Below, piece after piece: positions 19,301 through 23,035 of a DNA stretch of 64,000 bases. The notes beneath the pieces are model-generated. The model was not told the DNA's origin. It worked only from the letters and a program-made list of their open reading frames with translations, and ran no database searches. The translations under genes and the position numbers were made by a program. The stretch's first letter is position 1. The number at the start of each line of letters is the position of its first letter. The stretch lies in the NCBI RefSeq assembly GCF_029946505.1, contig NZ_JARZHG010000002.1, positions 372,001 through 436,000 on the forward strand, given 5' to 3'. The DNA is from Polyangium sp. y55x31 (lineage in GTDB: Bacteria > Myxococcota_A > Polyangia > Polyangiales > Polyangiaceae).

Positions 19301-21641
19301 ACGAGAGCTCCGCGAGCAAGAGCCCCCAGGACCACTCATCCGTGATGATGTGGTGCTGGTGGACGACGACGACATGCCTGTCCGCAGCCGTTTTCACGGC
19401 CAGGACCCGGGTCAGCGGACCACGCTCGAGGTCGAAGTGGGTCTCGACCTCGGCGGCGAGCAGCGCCCGCAATGCGGCGTCACGCTCCGCTTCGGGCAGG
19501 GACGAGATGTCTTCCACGCGGATCGGAATGGCTACGTCGTCCGACACGCTCCGCCTCGGCGTGCCGTCCACGTCCGGATACGTCGTGCGAAGAATCTCGT
19601 GACGCAATGCCAGCGCGCGCACGCTCTCGTGGAGCGCCGGAGCCGAGAGCGCGGACGCCACCTCGAATACGTGCGGGATCTGGTACGACCGCGCCTCGGG
19701 TGACAATTTCTCCAAAAACCAGATGCGCCGCTCCGTGCCCGACAGGCCCTCATGAGGCGCCTCGCCCTCCACGCACGGCGAGAGGCGAATTTGCGGCGCA
19801 AAGGCCGGGCGCTCCGCCCTCGTGTCCCAGAGCGCCGCAAGCGCCTCGATCGTCGGGTGGCGAAACACCGTCGCCATGTTCAGCACGCCCCCGATCCGCG
19901 CCTCGACGGCGGACACGAGGCGAAAGGCCAGGAGCGAATGGCCGCCGATCTGGAAGAAGTGGTCTCTGACCCCGATCGGCCGCACCTCGAGCAGCTCCTC
20001 CCAGATGGCCACGAGCGCGCGCTCCGTTTCGGTCCGCGGCGCAACGTACAATGTCTCCGCGCCGCGCGTCGCCTCGGGCGACGGCAGCGCTTTGCGGTCC
20101 ACTTTGCCGCTCGGATTCAGCGGCAGCGCCGTCAGATGCACGAATGCAGACGGGACCATGTACTCCGGCAGCATTACCCCCAAATGCTCCCGCAATACAC
20201 CCGGCGCCCATGCCTCCTCGGCTGCCACCACGTACGCCACCAGCCGCTTGTCGCCCGACGCGTCCTCCCGGGCCACGACCACGCACGCGCGCACCGACGG
20301 GTGCAGCGCGAGCGCAGCCTCGATCTCGCCTAGCTCGATCCGGAATCCGCGGACCTTCACCTGGTGGTCGATGCGACCCAGGAATTCAAGCTCGCCGTCT
20401 TCTCTCCAGCGCGCCAGGTCACCCGTCCGATACATCCGCGCGCCCGCCTCGGGCGAAAACGGGTCTGGAGTGAATCGCTCCGCCGTCAGCTCGGGGCGAT
20501 TCAGGTAGCCGCGAGCGAGCTGCACGCCCGACAGGTAAAGCTCCCCCGCCACGCCGACGGGCACCGGGCGCAAAGCGTCATCGAGCACGTACGTGCGCGT
20601 GTTGTCGATCGGATGCCCGATCGGCACCGGCCCCTCCTCCTCCGGCCGGCAGGCGTAACTCGTCACATCGATGGCGGCCTCGGTGGGGCCATACAAATTG
20701 TGCAGCTCGCCCTTGCTGCCCGCATACCAGGACGCACGCAGGTGCGCCGGCAGCGCCTCGCCGCTCGCGAACACCAACCGCAACGACGTACGCTCCCGGG
20801 GCTCCGTCGCTGCCAGGAATACGCCGAACATCGACGGCACGAAATGCGTCACCGTCACGCCTCGCTCCGCCATCAGCGCAGCGAGATACCGCGGATCCTT
20901 GTGCCCCTCGGGCGCCGCAATCACCATGCGGGCGCCTTCCAGAAGCGGCCACCACAGCTCCCAGCCCGACACGTCGAACGACAGCGGCGTCTTCTGCAAC
21001 ACCGCGTCGCTCGCCTTCAGACCGTAGGCGCGCTGCATCCATCGCAGGCGGTTGTGGAGCCCCCGATGCGTGTTGAGCACACCCTTCGGCCGACCCGTCG
21101 AGCCCGACGTGTAAATCACGTAAATCGCATGGTCCGGCCCTACCTGCACGTCGGGCGGCGTGACCGGCTGCTCCTGCCAAGAGGGCGCGCCCACATCGAG
21201 ATGTACCGTGACAACCTCGTGTGCGGGAAGTTTGCCCTCGAGGCGCTCCTGGGTCAGCAGCACCGCGGGACGCGCGTCCGTCAGCATGTACGCGAGCCGA
21301 TCCCGCGGATACCCGGGGTCGAGCGGCACGTACGCGCCGCCCGCCTTGAGAATCCCGAGCAGCCCCACCACCATCTCCAGCGAACGCTCGACGCACAACC
21401 CGACCCGCACCTCCGGGCCCACGCCCAGCGCGCGCAGGTGGTGGGCTACCTGATTCGAGCGCTGGTCGAGCTCCCGGTACCTGAGCTCTTGCTCGGCGAA
21501 CACCAATGCCACCGCGTCGGGCGTCCGCGCTGCCTGCTCCTCGAACAGCTCGTGAATGCACTTGCACTCGGGATACGTCACCGCCGTGTCGTTCCACGCC
21601 GCCATCTGGCGCAGCTCGTCGCTCTCGTCGTGCATGCTCAT
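4362..21641 (-). CDS. Five-module nonribosomal peptide synthetase (A-T | C-A-T-E | C-A-T | C-A-T | C-A-T-E)
   Basis: The 5759-aa enzyme has five adenylation domains (TSGSTG near residues 175, 1237, 2750, 3807, 4865), five carriers (GGHSL near 567, 3135, 4186; GGDSI/GGDSL near 1623 and 5245), four condensation domains and two epimerization domains. It starts directly with an A domain and ends with an E domain; there is no thioesterase or reductase. Pocket residues read in GrsA order give DVWHFSLIDK for A1 and A3 (Ser), DGIFTASIFK for A2 and A4 (no match I know) and DILALGVIWK for A5 (close to Gly codes). Carriers before the E domains have the usual GGDS form. The second condensation domain follows an E domain and looks DCL-like; the others resemble LCL. 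I chose the ATG at 21641; an ATG at 21635 is possible. MbtH is encoded upstream and exporters downstream. The predicted backbone is Ser - D-X - Ser - X - Gly/Ala. Confidence 0.97.
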   Translation of the reverse strand: MSMHDESDELRQMAAWNDTAVTYPECKCIHELFEEQAARTPDAVALVFAEQELRYRELDQRSNQVAHHLRALGVGPEVRVGLCVERSLEMVVGLLGILKAGGAYVPLDPGYPRDRLAYMLTDARPAVLLTQERLEGKLPAHEVVTVHLDVGAPSWQEQPVTPPDVQVGPDHAIYVIYTSGSTGRPKGVLNTHRGLHNRLRWMQRAYGLKASDAVLQKTPLSFDVSGWELWWPLLEGARMVIAAPEGHKDPRYLAALMAERGVTVTHFVPSMFGVFLAATEPRERTSLRLVFASGEALPAHLRASWYAGSKGELHNLYGPTEAAIDVTSYACRPEEEGPVPIGHPIDNTRTYVLDDALRPVPVGVAGELYLSGVQLARGYLNRPELTAERFTPDPFSPEAGARMYRTGDLARWREDGELEFLGRIDHQVKVRGFRIELGEIEAALALHPSVRACVVVAREDASGDKRLVAYVVAAEEAWAPGVLREHLGVMLPEYMVPSAFVHLTALPLNPSGKVDRKALPSPEATRGAETLYVAPRTETERALVAIWEELLEVRPIGVRDHFFQIGGHSLLAFRLVSAVEARIGGVLNMATVFRHPTIEALAALWDTRAERPAFAPQIRLSPCVEGEAPHEGLSGTERRIWFLEKLSPEARSYQIPHVFEVASALSAPALHESVRALALRHEILRTTYPDVDGTPRRSVSDDVAIPIRVEDISSLPEAERDAALRALLAAEVETHFDLERGPLTRVLAVKTAADRHVVVVHQHHIITDEWSWGLLLAELSSLYEASRRGETAALPPLVYHYSDYARAERSALAGDGLAASRAYWRDALSGVPRLDLSIVSPPSGAGSGPEGCVSLHLSPETSRRMQALSHENGATPFMAWYAALVAVLARYSRQTDFGLGAVLANRQVAGTEAMLGFFTNTVVLRTDLSGDPTFGELLSRARRTSLDAYEHQALPFDVVVQDQGLSRQVGENPLFDVTFFEVTPPGTGDAAGWSPLLGVVPEGVTTAKNALAVTVRHGAEGSVVEVLYDTKRVSRTAAERLCSHLRTLATDAAAHPDKRLSGLDLLTEEETEKLAAWNDTPSVDPAARCIHELIAEQAAKAPGAVALEQDGRQLSYGEFEAQANRLAHHLRSLGVGPEVRVALCVERSFDMVVGLVGILKAGGAFVPLDPAYPADRLSLLLSEAQAPVLLTHERLEDRLTASGVTMVRLDADASQWASQPTTPPESGVGPEHANYVVFTSGSTGKPKPVVNEHRGLAARVAFQREHFVIHPSDRVLQSAAVAFDGAIIDWMISLCNGAACVLPSNAYGAVEGIGECLDHRGITVSFIPPAMLRVLNCRAPHLRHITLAGDTTSPALVAQWAKGRRVLNSYGPTEFSIFGAQAYFDPERPENFSIGRPIYGVHIHVLDDAKRPVPIGMAGEIHLAGVGLARGYLNRPGMTAERFVPDPFSKEPGARMYCTGDLARWNEDGELEFLGRADHQVKIRGFRVETGEIEAALSSHAAVGSCVVVAREDAPGDKRLVAYVVAKGGAPAASALREHLRSRLPDYMNPSAFVFLDALPLSPNGKVDRKRLPAPEDTRQAAEAAYAAPRTEAEKALAEIWSEVLRAAHVGIHDNFFALGGDSILAIQVVGRAKRAGLHLTVRDMFMHQTVAELSLAARSASAALAEQGVVTGKVPLTPSQEWFLSKEPEEIHHFNQAMMWTPSSTLSPEIVAEALHVVSRQHDVLRMRYHRAESGWVQSHAEEAALPLERVDLSAMPSSARKAAVQNVADTLQGGLSLFTGPVARAAWLDLGEEGTRLLLVVHHLVVDGVSWRILHEDLERACDARLTGRTPQLAAKTTSFRQWSERLHAFVAGGGLSEELGYWQAQCARGVPPLPLDHEAAPSTVGESCTVDVELTAEETQALLQDVSAAYRTEINDVLLSAFAAALSAFCKTNTICVDLEGHGREAVVEDVDVSRTVGWFTAMFPVWLTVPGNDDPAALLKGIKEQLRSVPRRGVGYGWLRYAHPDAAVRASLSVELPVVFNYLGQLDMAAQGRGLLGRAGESTGRSTSPRMRLWHRLAVNGGVWQGRLRFEWTYSPVVHDASTVERLAARFVASLRRLIAHCTSSEAFGYTPSDFPLARLGQEALDRLFGTLRGMESVYPLSPLQAGLLFHALHEPESPTYTVQLALELGGEVDAAALESAWNTVFTRYAVYRTSFVWQGVPEPLQVVRHRISFAMPTYDWSSLDAAEAEARWEALQREERAAGFDFTRAPLARVLLVRMPGGRTWMLKTTHHILSDGWSMPVVLGELQAAYAALRSGSKLVLPKSAPYERYIAWLATRDEQASSAFFAAYLAGVEEPTRLPFPPPAAMPAGATREHANRHTSLTATETAELTAFARRHGLTVNTVVQGALAQLLGRHAGRTDVVFGMTTSGRSAPIPGIERMVGLFINTLPLRARWSGAEGVVEWLERLQAEQVELRAHEATPLYEVQRSCAVGGGRALFDTLLVFENYPVDEATQQAEALPIVSFRSFEQTSYPLAIAVVAGKTLDLHWMWDPAALREEDIERLGGHLRTLLLDMIAHPDKPLSELDLLTEAEHRQLASWNATAADPPEKCIHELFEEQAARAPDAVALVFAEQELSYRELDERSNQLAHHLRALGVGPEVRVGLCVERSLEMVVGLLGILKAGGAYVPLDPGYPRDRLAYMLTDARPAVLLTQERLEGKLPAHEVVTVHLDVGAPSWQEQPVTPPDVQVGPDHAIYVIYTSGSTGRPKGVLNTHRGLHNRLRWMQRAYGLKASDAVLQKTPLSFDVSGWELWWPLLEGARMVIAAPEGHKDPRYLAALMAERGVTVTHFVPSMFGVFLAATEPRERTSLRLVFASGEALPAHLRASWYAGSKGELHNLYGPTEAAIDVTSYACRPEEEGPVPIGHPIDNTRTYVLDDALRPVPVGVVGELYLSGVQLARGYLNRPELTAERFTPDPFSPEAGGRMYRTGDLARWREDGELEFLGRIDHQVKVRGFRIELGEIEAALATHPSVRACVVVAREDASGDKRLVAYVVAAEEAWAPGVLREHLGAMLPEYMVPSAFVRLNALPLNPSGKVDRKALPSPEATRGAETSYVAPRTETERALVAIWEELLEVRPVGAHDDFFLLGGHSLLAIRIVSAVKARLGIELTVATLFQQSTVAALAASLDGMEKAPLAAISPSPRGAADPAYTDLSGTERRTWFADKLSPEALSYQVPQMFVLRGALSESALRQSVTLLAERQEILRTTYPEVDGVPRRVVAQSISIPVRVEDVSALPEAAREAALRALVEAEIGIRFDLGTGPLTRVLVVSMASEHHVVLVVQHHIITDEWSSGVLLSELSRLYEACCRGEPANLSALSYQFADYARAEQDALTGGGFDASRAYWKDKLAGVPRLQLPMVRPASEGGPGSEASVMLRIPPHASRALSALARDHGCTPFMAWYAVLTAVLSRYSGQKDFGLGAVIANREVPGAAHLLGFFTNTVVLRTDLSGDPTFAELLSRARRTSLDVYEHQALPFDIVVQDQGLSRQAGENPLYDVAFFEVTSKATGAAAGWSPVLGAVHEGMATAKDALAVSVQHSAEGTVVEVLYDTKRVSRTAAERLCGHLRMLATDAAAHPDKRLSDLDLLTEEETEKLAAWNDTPSVDPAARCIHELIAEQAAKAPEAVALEQDGRQLSYGEFEAQANRLAHHLRSLGVGPEVRVALCVERSFDMVVGLVGILKAGGAFVPLDPAYPADRLSLLLSEAQAPVLLTHERLEDRFTAPGVTMVRLDADASQWASQPTTPPESGVGPEHANYVVFTSGSTGKPKPVVNEHRGLAARVAFQREHFVIHPSDRVLQSAAVAFDGAIIDWMISLCNGAACVLPSNAYGAVEGIAECLDHRGITVSFIPPAMLRVLNCRAPHLRHITLAGDTTSPALVAQWAKGRRVLNSYGPTEFSIFGAQAYFDPERPENFSIGRPIHGVHIYVLDGAKRPVPIGMAGEIHLAGVGLARGYLNRPGMTAERFVPDPFSKEPGARMYCTGDLARWNEDGELEFLGRADHQVKIRGFRVETGEIEATLSSHAAVGSCVVVAREDAPGDKRLVAYVVAKDGACTASDLREWIQARLPEYMTPSAFVFLDKLPLSANGKVDRKALPSPEATRDAAETSYVAPRTDTERALVAIWEELLEVRPIGAHDDFFLLGGHSLLAVRLVSAVKARLGLGLTVATLFRQSTVAALAASLDGTEKQSAPVAAVSPSPRGAAEPAYAGLSGTERRMWFVDKLSPEALSYQVPQMFVLRGVLSEAALRQSVTLLAERQEILRTTYPEVDGVPRRVVAKSVSIPVRVEDVSALPEAAREAALRALLEAEIGIHFDLGAGPLTRVLVVSMAAEHHVVLVLQHHIITDEWSSGVLLSELSRLYEVCCRGDAASLPALSYQFADYARAEQDALTGGGFDASRSYWKDKLAGVPRLQLPMVRPASEGGPGPEASVMLRIPPHASSALSGLARDHGCTPFMAWYAVLTAVLSRYSGQKDFGLGAVIANREVPGVAHLLGFFTNTVVLRTDLSGNPTFVDLLASARRTSVEVYEHQALPFDVVVQDQGLSRNGDENPLYDVLLFEVSAPHAPIAAGWSPFLEVVSPGVTTAKNALVFAVVRDEEGTSVHLAYDTTRVDDAAAKRLGEHLRTLLLDAVAHPDKPLSELAFLTGVEHGQLAAWNDTAAAYPEGKCMHELFAEQVARTPDAVALVFAEQELTYRELDQRSNQLAHYLRALGVGSEVLVGLCVERSLEMVVGLLGILKAGGAYVPLDPGYPRDRLAYMLTDARPAVLLTQERLQDKLPAHEAVTVHLDASAPPWQEQPLTPPGAQVGPENVVYVIYTSGSTGRPKGVQVLHGALTNLLHDFAEMMGVGPRDVMLAVTSLSFDIAGLELFMPLLRGASVHLASQEDASHAEALVRALERATMMQATPATWRMVLDAGWKGGRPLQVLCGGEAMTPDLAAKLALRASSVRNVYGPTETTIWSAHSRVDAEQGHVRIGRGIANTQLHVVDRNLMPVPVGVPGELYIAGDGLARGYLGRPGLTAERFIPDPFSNVPGARMYRTGDLARWDANGELEFLGRIDHQVKIRGFRIELGEIEAALSSHSAVRACAVVAWEYAPGDKRLVAYVVAGESECTEGTLREHLQASLPAYMVPSVFVRLTALPLNPSGKVDRKALPAPEMTRSAAETSYVAPRTGTERALAELWSQVLQISSVGIHDNFFALGGDSLLAIQVIGRAKRAGLHLTVRDLFAHQTVAELAQAVRRESAILAEQGAVTGTVPLTPIQHWFLDGDPEDAHHFTPAMSWTPPPALSPEIAAEALRILAEQHDALRLRYRRTDAGWVQEHEEGASLMLERVDLSSLWPSARDAAVKKAAEVLQRGMNLSSGPIFRAAWLDLGEGGARLLLAMHHLVTDIVSWRIVCEDVERACDALIAGRAPDLGPKTTSLRQWSERLHAFVGGGGLSEQLRYWQAQCARGVTPGARDHDGAVGTFGDSRTLEVELSAAETRALLHEVGMDRGTEIHAVLLSAFAEGLSACSGTDTVCVALQHHGREPVVEDVDVSRTVGWFSSLFPLSLRVPPGGDPAALLNEVKEQLQSVPGRGVGYGWLRYAHPDEAVRASLAVPLPVLFNYLGQHEAGSTWEFAGTERTSQSPNMALFHELALSGIIMQGRLRLTWGYSPAMYEKSTVERIAERVLSSLRRLVAHCTSRDAFGETPSGPSTEAGASTRVEARLSAGPQCTS
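4430..8890 (-). other. NRPS module 5: C - A5 (Gly/Ala-like) - T - degenerate E
   Basis: The condensation domain carries HHIITDEWS instead of HHxxxDG. A5 has pocket residues DILALGVIWK, one change (Q to A at position 278) from the DILQLG..WK pattern I associate with glycine. The carrier is FFALGGDSLLA, the form normally paired with E domains. The terminal E domain keeps the FNYLGQ and GVGYGWLRY motifs. Its first catalytic motif, however, reads HHLVTDIVSW (canonical HHxxxDGxSW), and its EGHGRE motif reads QHHGRE (about 4930-4956). The catalytic glutamate is therefore Gln. This E domain is probably inactive, which fits an achiral Gly substrate. Confidence 0.85.
8030..8900 (-). repeat. Near-identical condensation-domain DNA (mate at about 11190-12061)
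   Basis: The module 5 condensation domain is close at DNA level to the module 4 domain, with an offset of about 3161 bp. Long runs match, for example 8755-8860 against 11916-12021. The module 2 condensation domain is clearly more diverged. This points to a copying event separate from the adenylation-domain duplications. Confidence 0.75.
8960..12060 (-). other. NRPS module 4: C - A4 (unassigned) - T
   Basis: The condensation domain carries HHIITDEWSSG and is close in both protein and DNA to the module 5 condensation domain. A4 has the same pocket residues as A2 (DGIFTASIFK) and an A3 core motif reading FTSGSTGKPKPV, with Pro where Gly is usual. The carrier is FFLLGGHSLLAVRLV. There is no E domain, so this residue should be incorporated in the L form, unlike the matching residue of module 2. 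Confidence 0.88.
9361..10780 (-). repeat. Near-identical A4 DNA (mate A2 at about 17062-18480)
   Basis: The two segments align with an offset of 7701 bp and only scattered substitutions. The proteins share every specificity residue and the odd FTSGSTGKPKPV motif. The identity drops outside the adenylation domains. Confidence 0.85.
12110..15230 (-). other. NRPS module 3: DCL-type C - A3 (Ser) - T
   Basis: The condensation domain starts YPLSPLQAGLLFH and has a canonical HHILSDGWS motif. It follows the first E domain and looks like a DCL type that accepts a D-residue donor. A3 has pocket residues DVWHFSLIDK, a clear serine code, and is nearly identical to A1. The carrier is FFLLGGHSLLAIRIV. No tailoring domain follows. 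Confidence 0.9.
12270..13880 (-). repeat. Near-identical A3 DNA (mate A1 at about 19977-21590)
   Basis: The copies align with an offset of 7707 bp. About 12901-13100 and 20608-20807 appear identical base for base, and substitutions elsewhere are rare. Two serine-specific adenylation domains thus share recent ancestry or ongoing gene conversion. Confidence 0.88.
15270..19760 (-). other. NRPS module 2: C - A2 (unassigned) - T - E
   Basis: The condensation domain has HHIITDEWSWG. A2 keeps the Asp that binds the substrate amino group and the A10 Lys, but its pocket (DGIFTASIFK) matches no code I remember; it is mostly hydrophobic. The carrier is FFALGGDSILAIQVV. The E domain looks intact, with HHLVVDGVSWRIL near 16215-16240, EGHGRE near 15797-15825, GVGYGWLRY and FNYLGQ. 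Residue 2 should therefore be passed on in the D form. Confidence 0.9.
19810..21620 (-). other. NRPS module 1: A1 (Ser) - T loading module
   Basis: The protein begins with an adenylation domain and has no preceding condensation domain, so no N-acylation step is encoded in it. Pocket residues DVWHFSLIDK are a classic serine code (compare EntF, DVWHLSLIDK). The carrier motif is FFQIGGHSLLAFRLV. A serine loaded here should give the peptide a free N-terminus unless another enzyme modifies it. Confidence 0.9.
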
Positions 21642-21699
21642 CGTATGTCGTGATTGATTCTCTGGGTATCCATCCGAGCTCGAGGACCGACCGGCAGGA

Positions 21700-22191
21700 C
21701 TACGGCTCCTGCTGCATCTTGGCGACGGTCTCCTTGGCCTTCTCGAGCTCCGACCAGAAATGCGACCGCATGGCGGACGGATCGAAATCGAGGAACGTAC
21801 CACCGGTCTCGAAATGCATCATGAAGACCTTGCCGAGCGCGTACGTGGCCGCACCCGCGACGACCGGCGTCGAGATGATCCCGAGAGCCGTGCCGACCCC
21901 GGGGACGAGCTTGACGAATCCGTAGCCGAGTGTGGCCCCCACGCCCACGCTCCCAAGGCTGGAGATGAGCGAGCCAACGAGCGTCTTTGCGATGTCACGG
22001 GTGAAACTCACTTCATAAAGATCGGCGAGCTCCTTGAGCATCTTGAGCTGAACACCCTTGATTGCGACGACGTCGACGACGGGCACGGGAAGGACGCCCC
22101 CCACGAGCGACCAGAGGACGTTCCGCCGGATGATCGTCTCCGCCCGGCCGGCGTGCGGACGCACGTCATTCGATTCGATATTTGATTTCAC
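21700..22191 (-). CDS. DUF697 (YcjF-like) membrane protein
   Basis: The product is about 163 residues from the chosen GTG. It matches the DUF697 pattern found in YcjF-like proteins and in proteins linked to small GTPases: LWSLVGGVLPVPVVDVVAIKGVQLKMLKEL, then AKTLVGSLISSLGSVGVG, LVPGVGTALG and VVAGAATYALGKVFMMHFETGG. Two or more hydrophobic stretches suggest a membrane-inserted protein. It lies between mbtH and the NRPS gene, with 115 bp upstream and 58 bp to the NRPS start, so it is probably co-transcribed. The start is uncertain because no good ribosome binding site is visible; a GTG a few codons downstream or an upstream TTG are alternatives. DUF697 is not a standard part of NRPS clusters, and its job here is unknown. 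Confidence 0.8.
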   Translation of the reverse strand: MKSNIESNDVRPHAGRAETIIRRNVLWSLVGGVLPVPVVDVVAIKGVQLKMLKELADLYEVSFTRDIAKTLVGSLISSLGSVGVGATLGYGFVKLVPGVGTALGIISTPVVAGAATYALGKVFMMHFETGGTFLDFDPSAMRSHFWSELEKAKETVAKMQQEP

Positions 22192-22306
22192 TTCGGCGGC
22201 CGTAGGTAAAGAGGTGCATCGACGCCCGAAAGCCAAAACAGCCGCGCCCGCGGCAATGCCACGGGCTTGGGCCTCCAGAACCACGCGCCCGGGCGGCGAC
22301 GCAGGC

Positions 22307-22534
22307 TTACCGCTTGGCCGCGTCCGCAGCCGCGTCCATCTGCTTGCGCAGGCTGAGCGGCCGCATGTCGGTCCAAACCTCCTCGATATATTGGAGGCAC
22401 TCCGCGCGCTTCCCACGCTTCCCTGCCAGGCGCCAGCCCGCAGGGATCTCCCGGCCGGCAGGCCAGATGGAGTATTGCTCCTCGTGGTTCACGACCACCT
22501 CGAAGGTGGCATCTGCGTCGTCGAAGACACTCAT
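22307..22534 (-). CDS. mbtH: MbtH-like NRPS accessory protein
   Basis: The 75-aa protein has the full MbtH signature: [26 protein letters not shown], then [15 protein letters not shown]. MbtH proteins bind adenylation domains and help them fold or work. This small gene at the head of the NRPS operon is therefore very likely the partner of the five-module synthetase. The ATG at 22534 is preceded by a good ribosome binding site, AGAGGA six bases upstream. The longer in-frame extension has no homology. It is the first gene of the minus-strand operon, so the operon promoter should lie just upstream, in the intergenic space shared with the multicopper oxidase gene. Confidence 0.96.
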   Translation of the reverse strand: MSVFDDADATFEVVVNHEEQYSIWPAGREIPAGWRLAGKRGKRAECLQYIEEVWTDMRPLSLRKQMDAAADAAKR

Positions 22535-22673
22535 CGTGGGTCCTCTCGCGACCCCGGCGTCGAAAGGTCGCCTCCGGATGCGCTCATGGGAATCGATCGC
22601 CGGCCCGCGTCGCCGAACAGCGCGGTGACGCTGCCGCTGATGGCGTATGTTTGTCTTGCCACACGATCGGTTG

Positions 22674-22698
22674 TACGGTACCGTTTGGATGGACCGTA
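22674..22698. promoter_or_regulatory. Inverted repeat TACGGT-N13-ACCGTA upstream of mbtH
   Basis: The arms TACGGT (22674-22679) and ACCGTA (22693-22698) form an inverted repeat. Inside it is a second, perfect 10-bp palindrome, ACGGTACCGT (22675-22684). It lies about 140 bp upstream of mbtH. This looks like a site for a dimeric repressor or activator, but no regulator gene of obvious match is nearby. Confidence 0.4.
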
Positions 22699-22783
22699 CG
22701 CCCACGACGTAGCAAGCGAGGTGCCAGCCCATGACACGCCTTGCTTGTGCCGGAGATCGGCCTGGCCGGGTCCGATCTCATAT

Positions 22784-22803
22784 CCCTGTATGGGATGACA
22801 GGG
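22784..22803. promoter_or_regulatory. 20-bp imperfect palindrome with CCTGT/ACAGG half-sites
   Basis: The sequence CCCTGTATGGGATGACAGGG has 6-bp perfect arms (CCCTGT/ACAGGG) around an 8-bp centre. The CCTGT and ACAGG half-sites are the same as in the repeat array that begins 9 bp further on, so both could bind the same protein. Confidence 0.5.
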
Positions 22804-22811
22804 CCCGATGG

Positions 22812-22859
22812 CTGTAACAGGACCTGTAACAGGATCTGATACAGGATCTGTTACAGGTA
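22812..22859. repeat. Four tandem 12-bp units, each a CTGWWACAGG palindrome
   Basis: Units start at 22812, 22824, 22836 and 22848: ctgtaacagg, ctgtaacagg, ctgatacagg and ctgttacagg, each followed by two bases. The period is exactly 12 bp. Most units are near-perfect palindromes of the type CCTGTWACAGG. The array sits between the divergent mbtH operon and the multicopper oxidase gene, so it could control either or both. It is too short and closely spaced to be CRISPR. Confidence 0.7.
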
Positions 22860-23035
22860 CAGGCGTCGTCGGCCGGCGGAGCTCGGCCGGTAGCCGCCTC
22901 CTTCATGCGTGCACGCTCACCGGCAGGATTGTGTTCCCGTTCGGACAGGTGGCCTGAGCGTTGCAAGACGCACGCTCGGAGCAGCCACGACGGATCCTCG
23001 AGGTGTCCCGCGGCTCGCCATCTCAGGGTGAACTC

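Noticed and set aside
22616-22798. A short plus-strand ORF in the mbtH-oxidase interval (starts [10 protein letters not shown])
   Set aside because: No ribosome binding site or family, and it runs across the palindromes that look regulatory.
22812-22859. Tandem repeats as a CRISPR array
   Set aside because: The period is 12 bp with 2-bp gaps, there are no spacers and no cas genes nearby.
22961-23035. N-terminal extension of the multicopper oxidase from a TTG
   Set aside because: It would put 25 extra residues before the Tat signal and has no ribosome binding site; the GTG at 23036 fits better.
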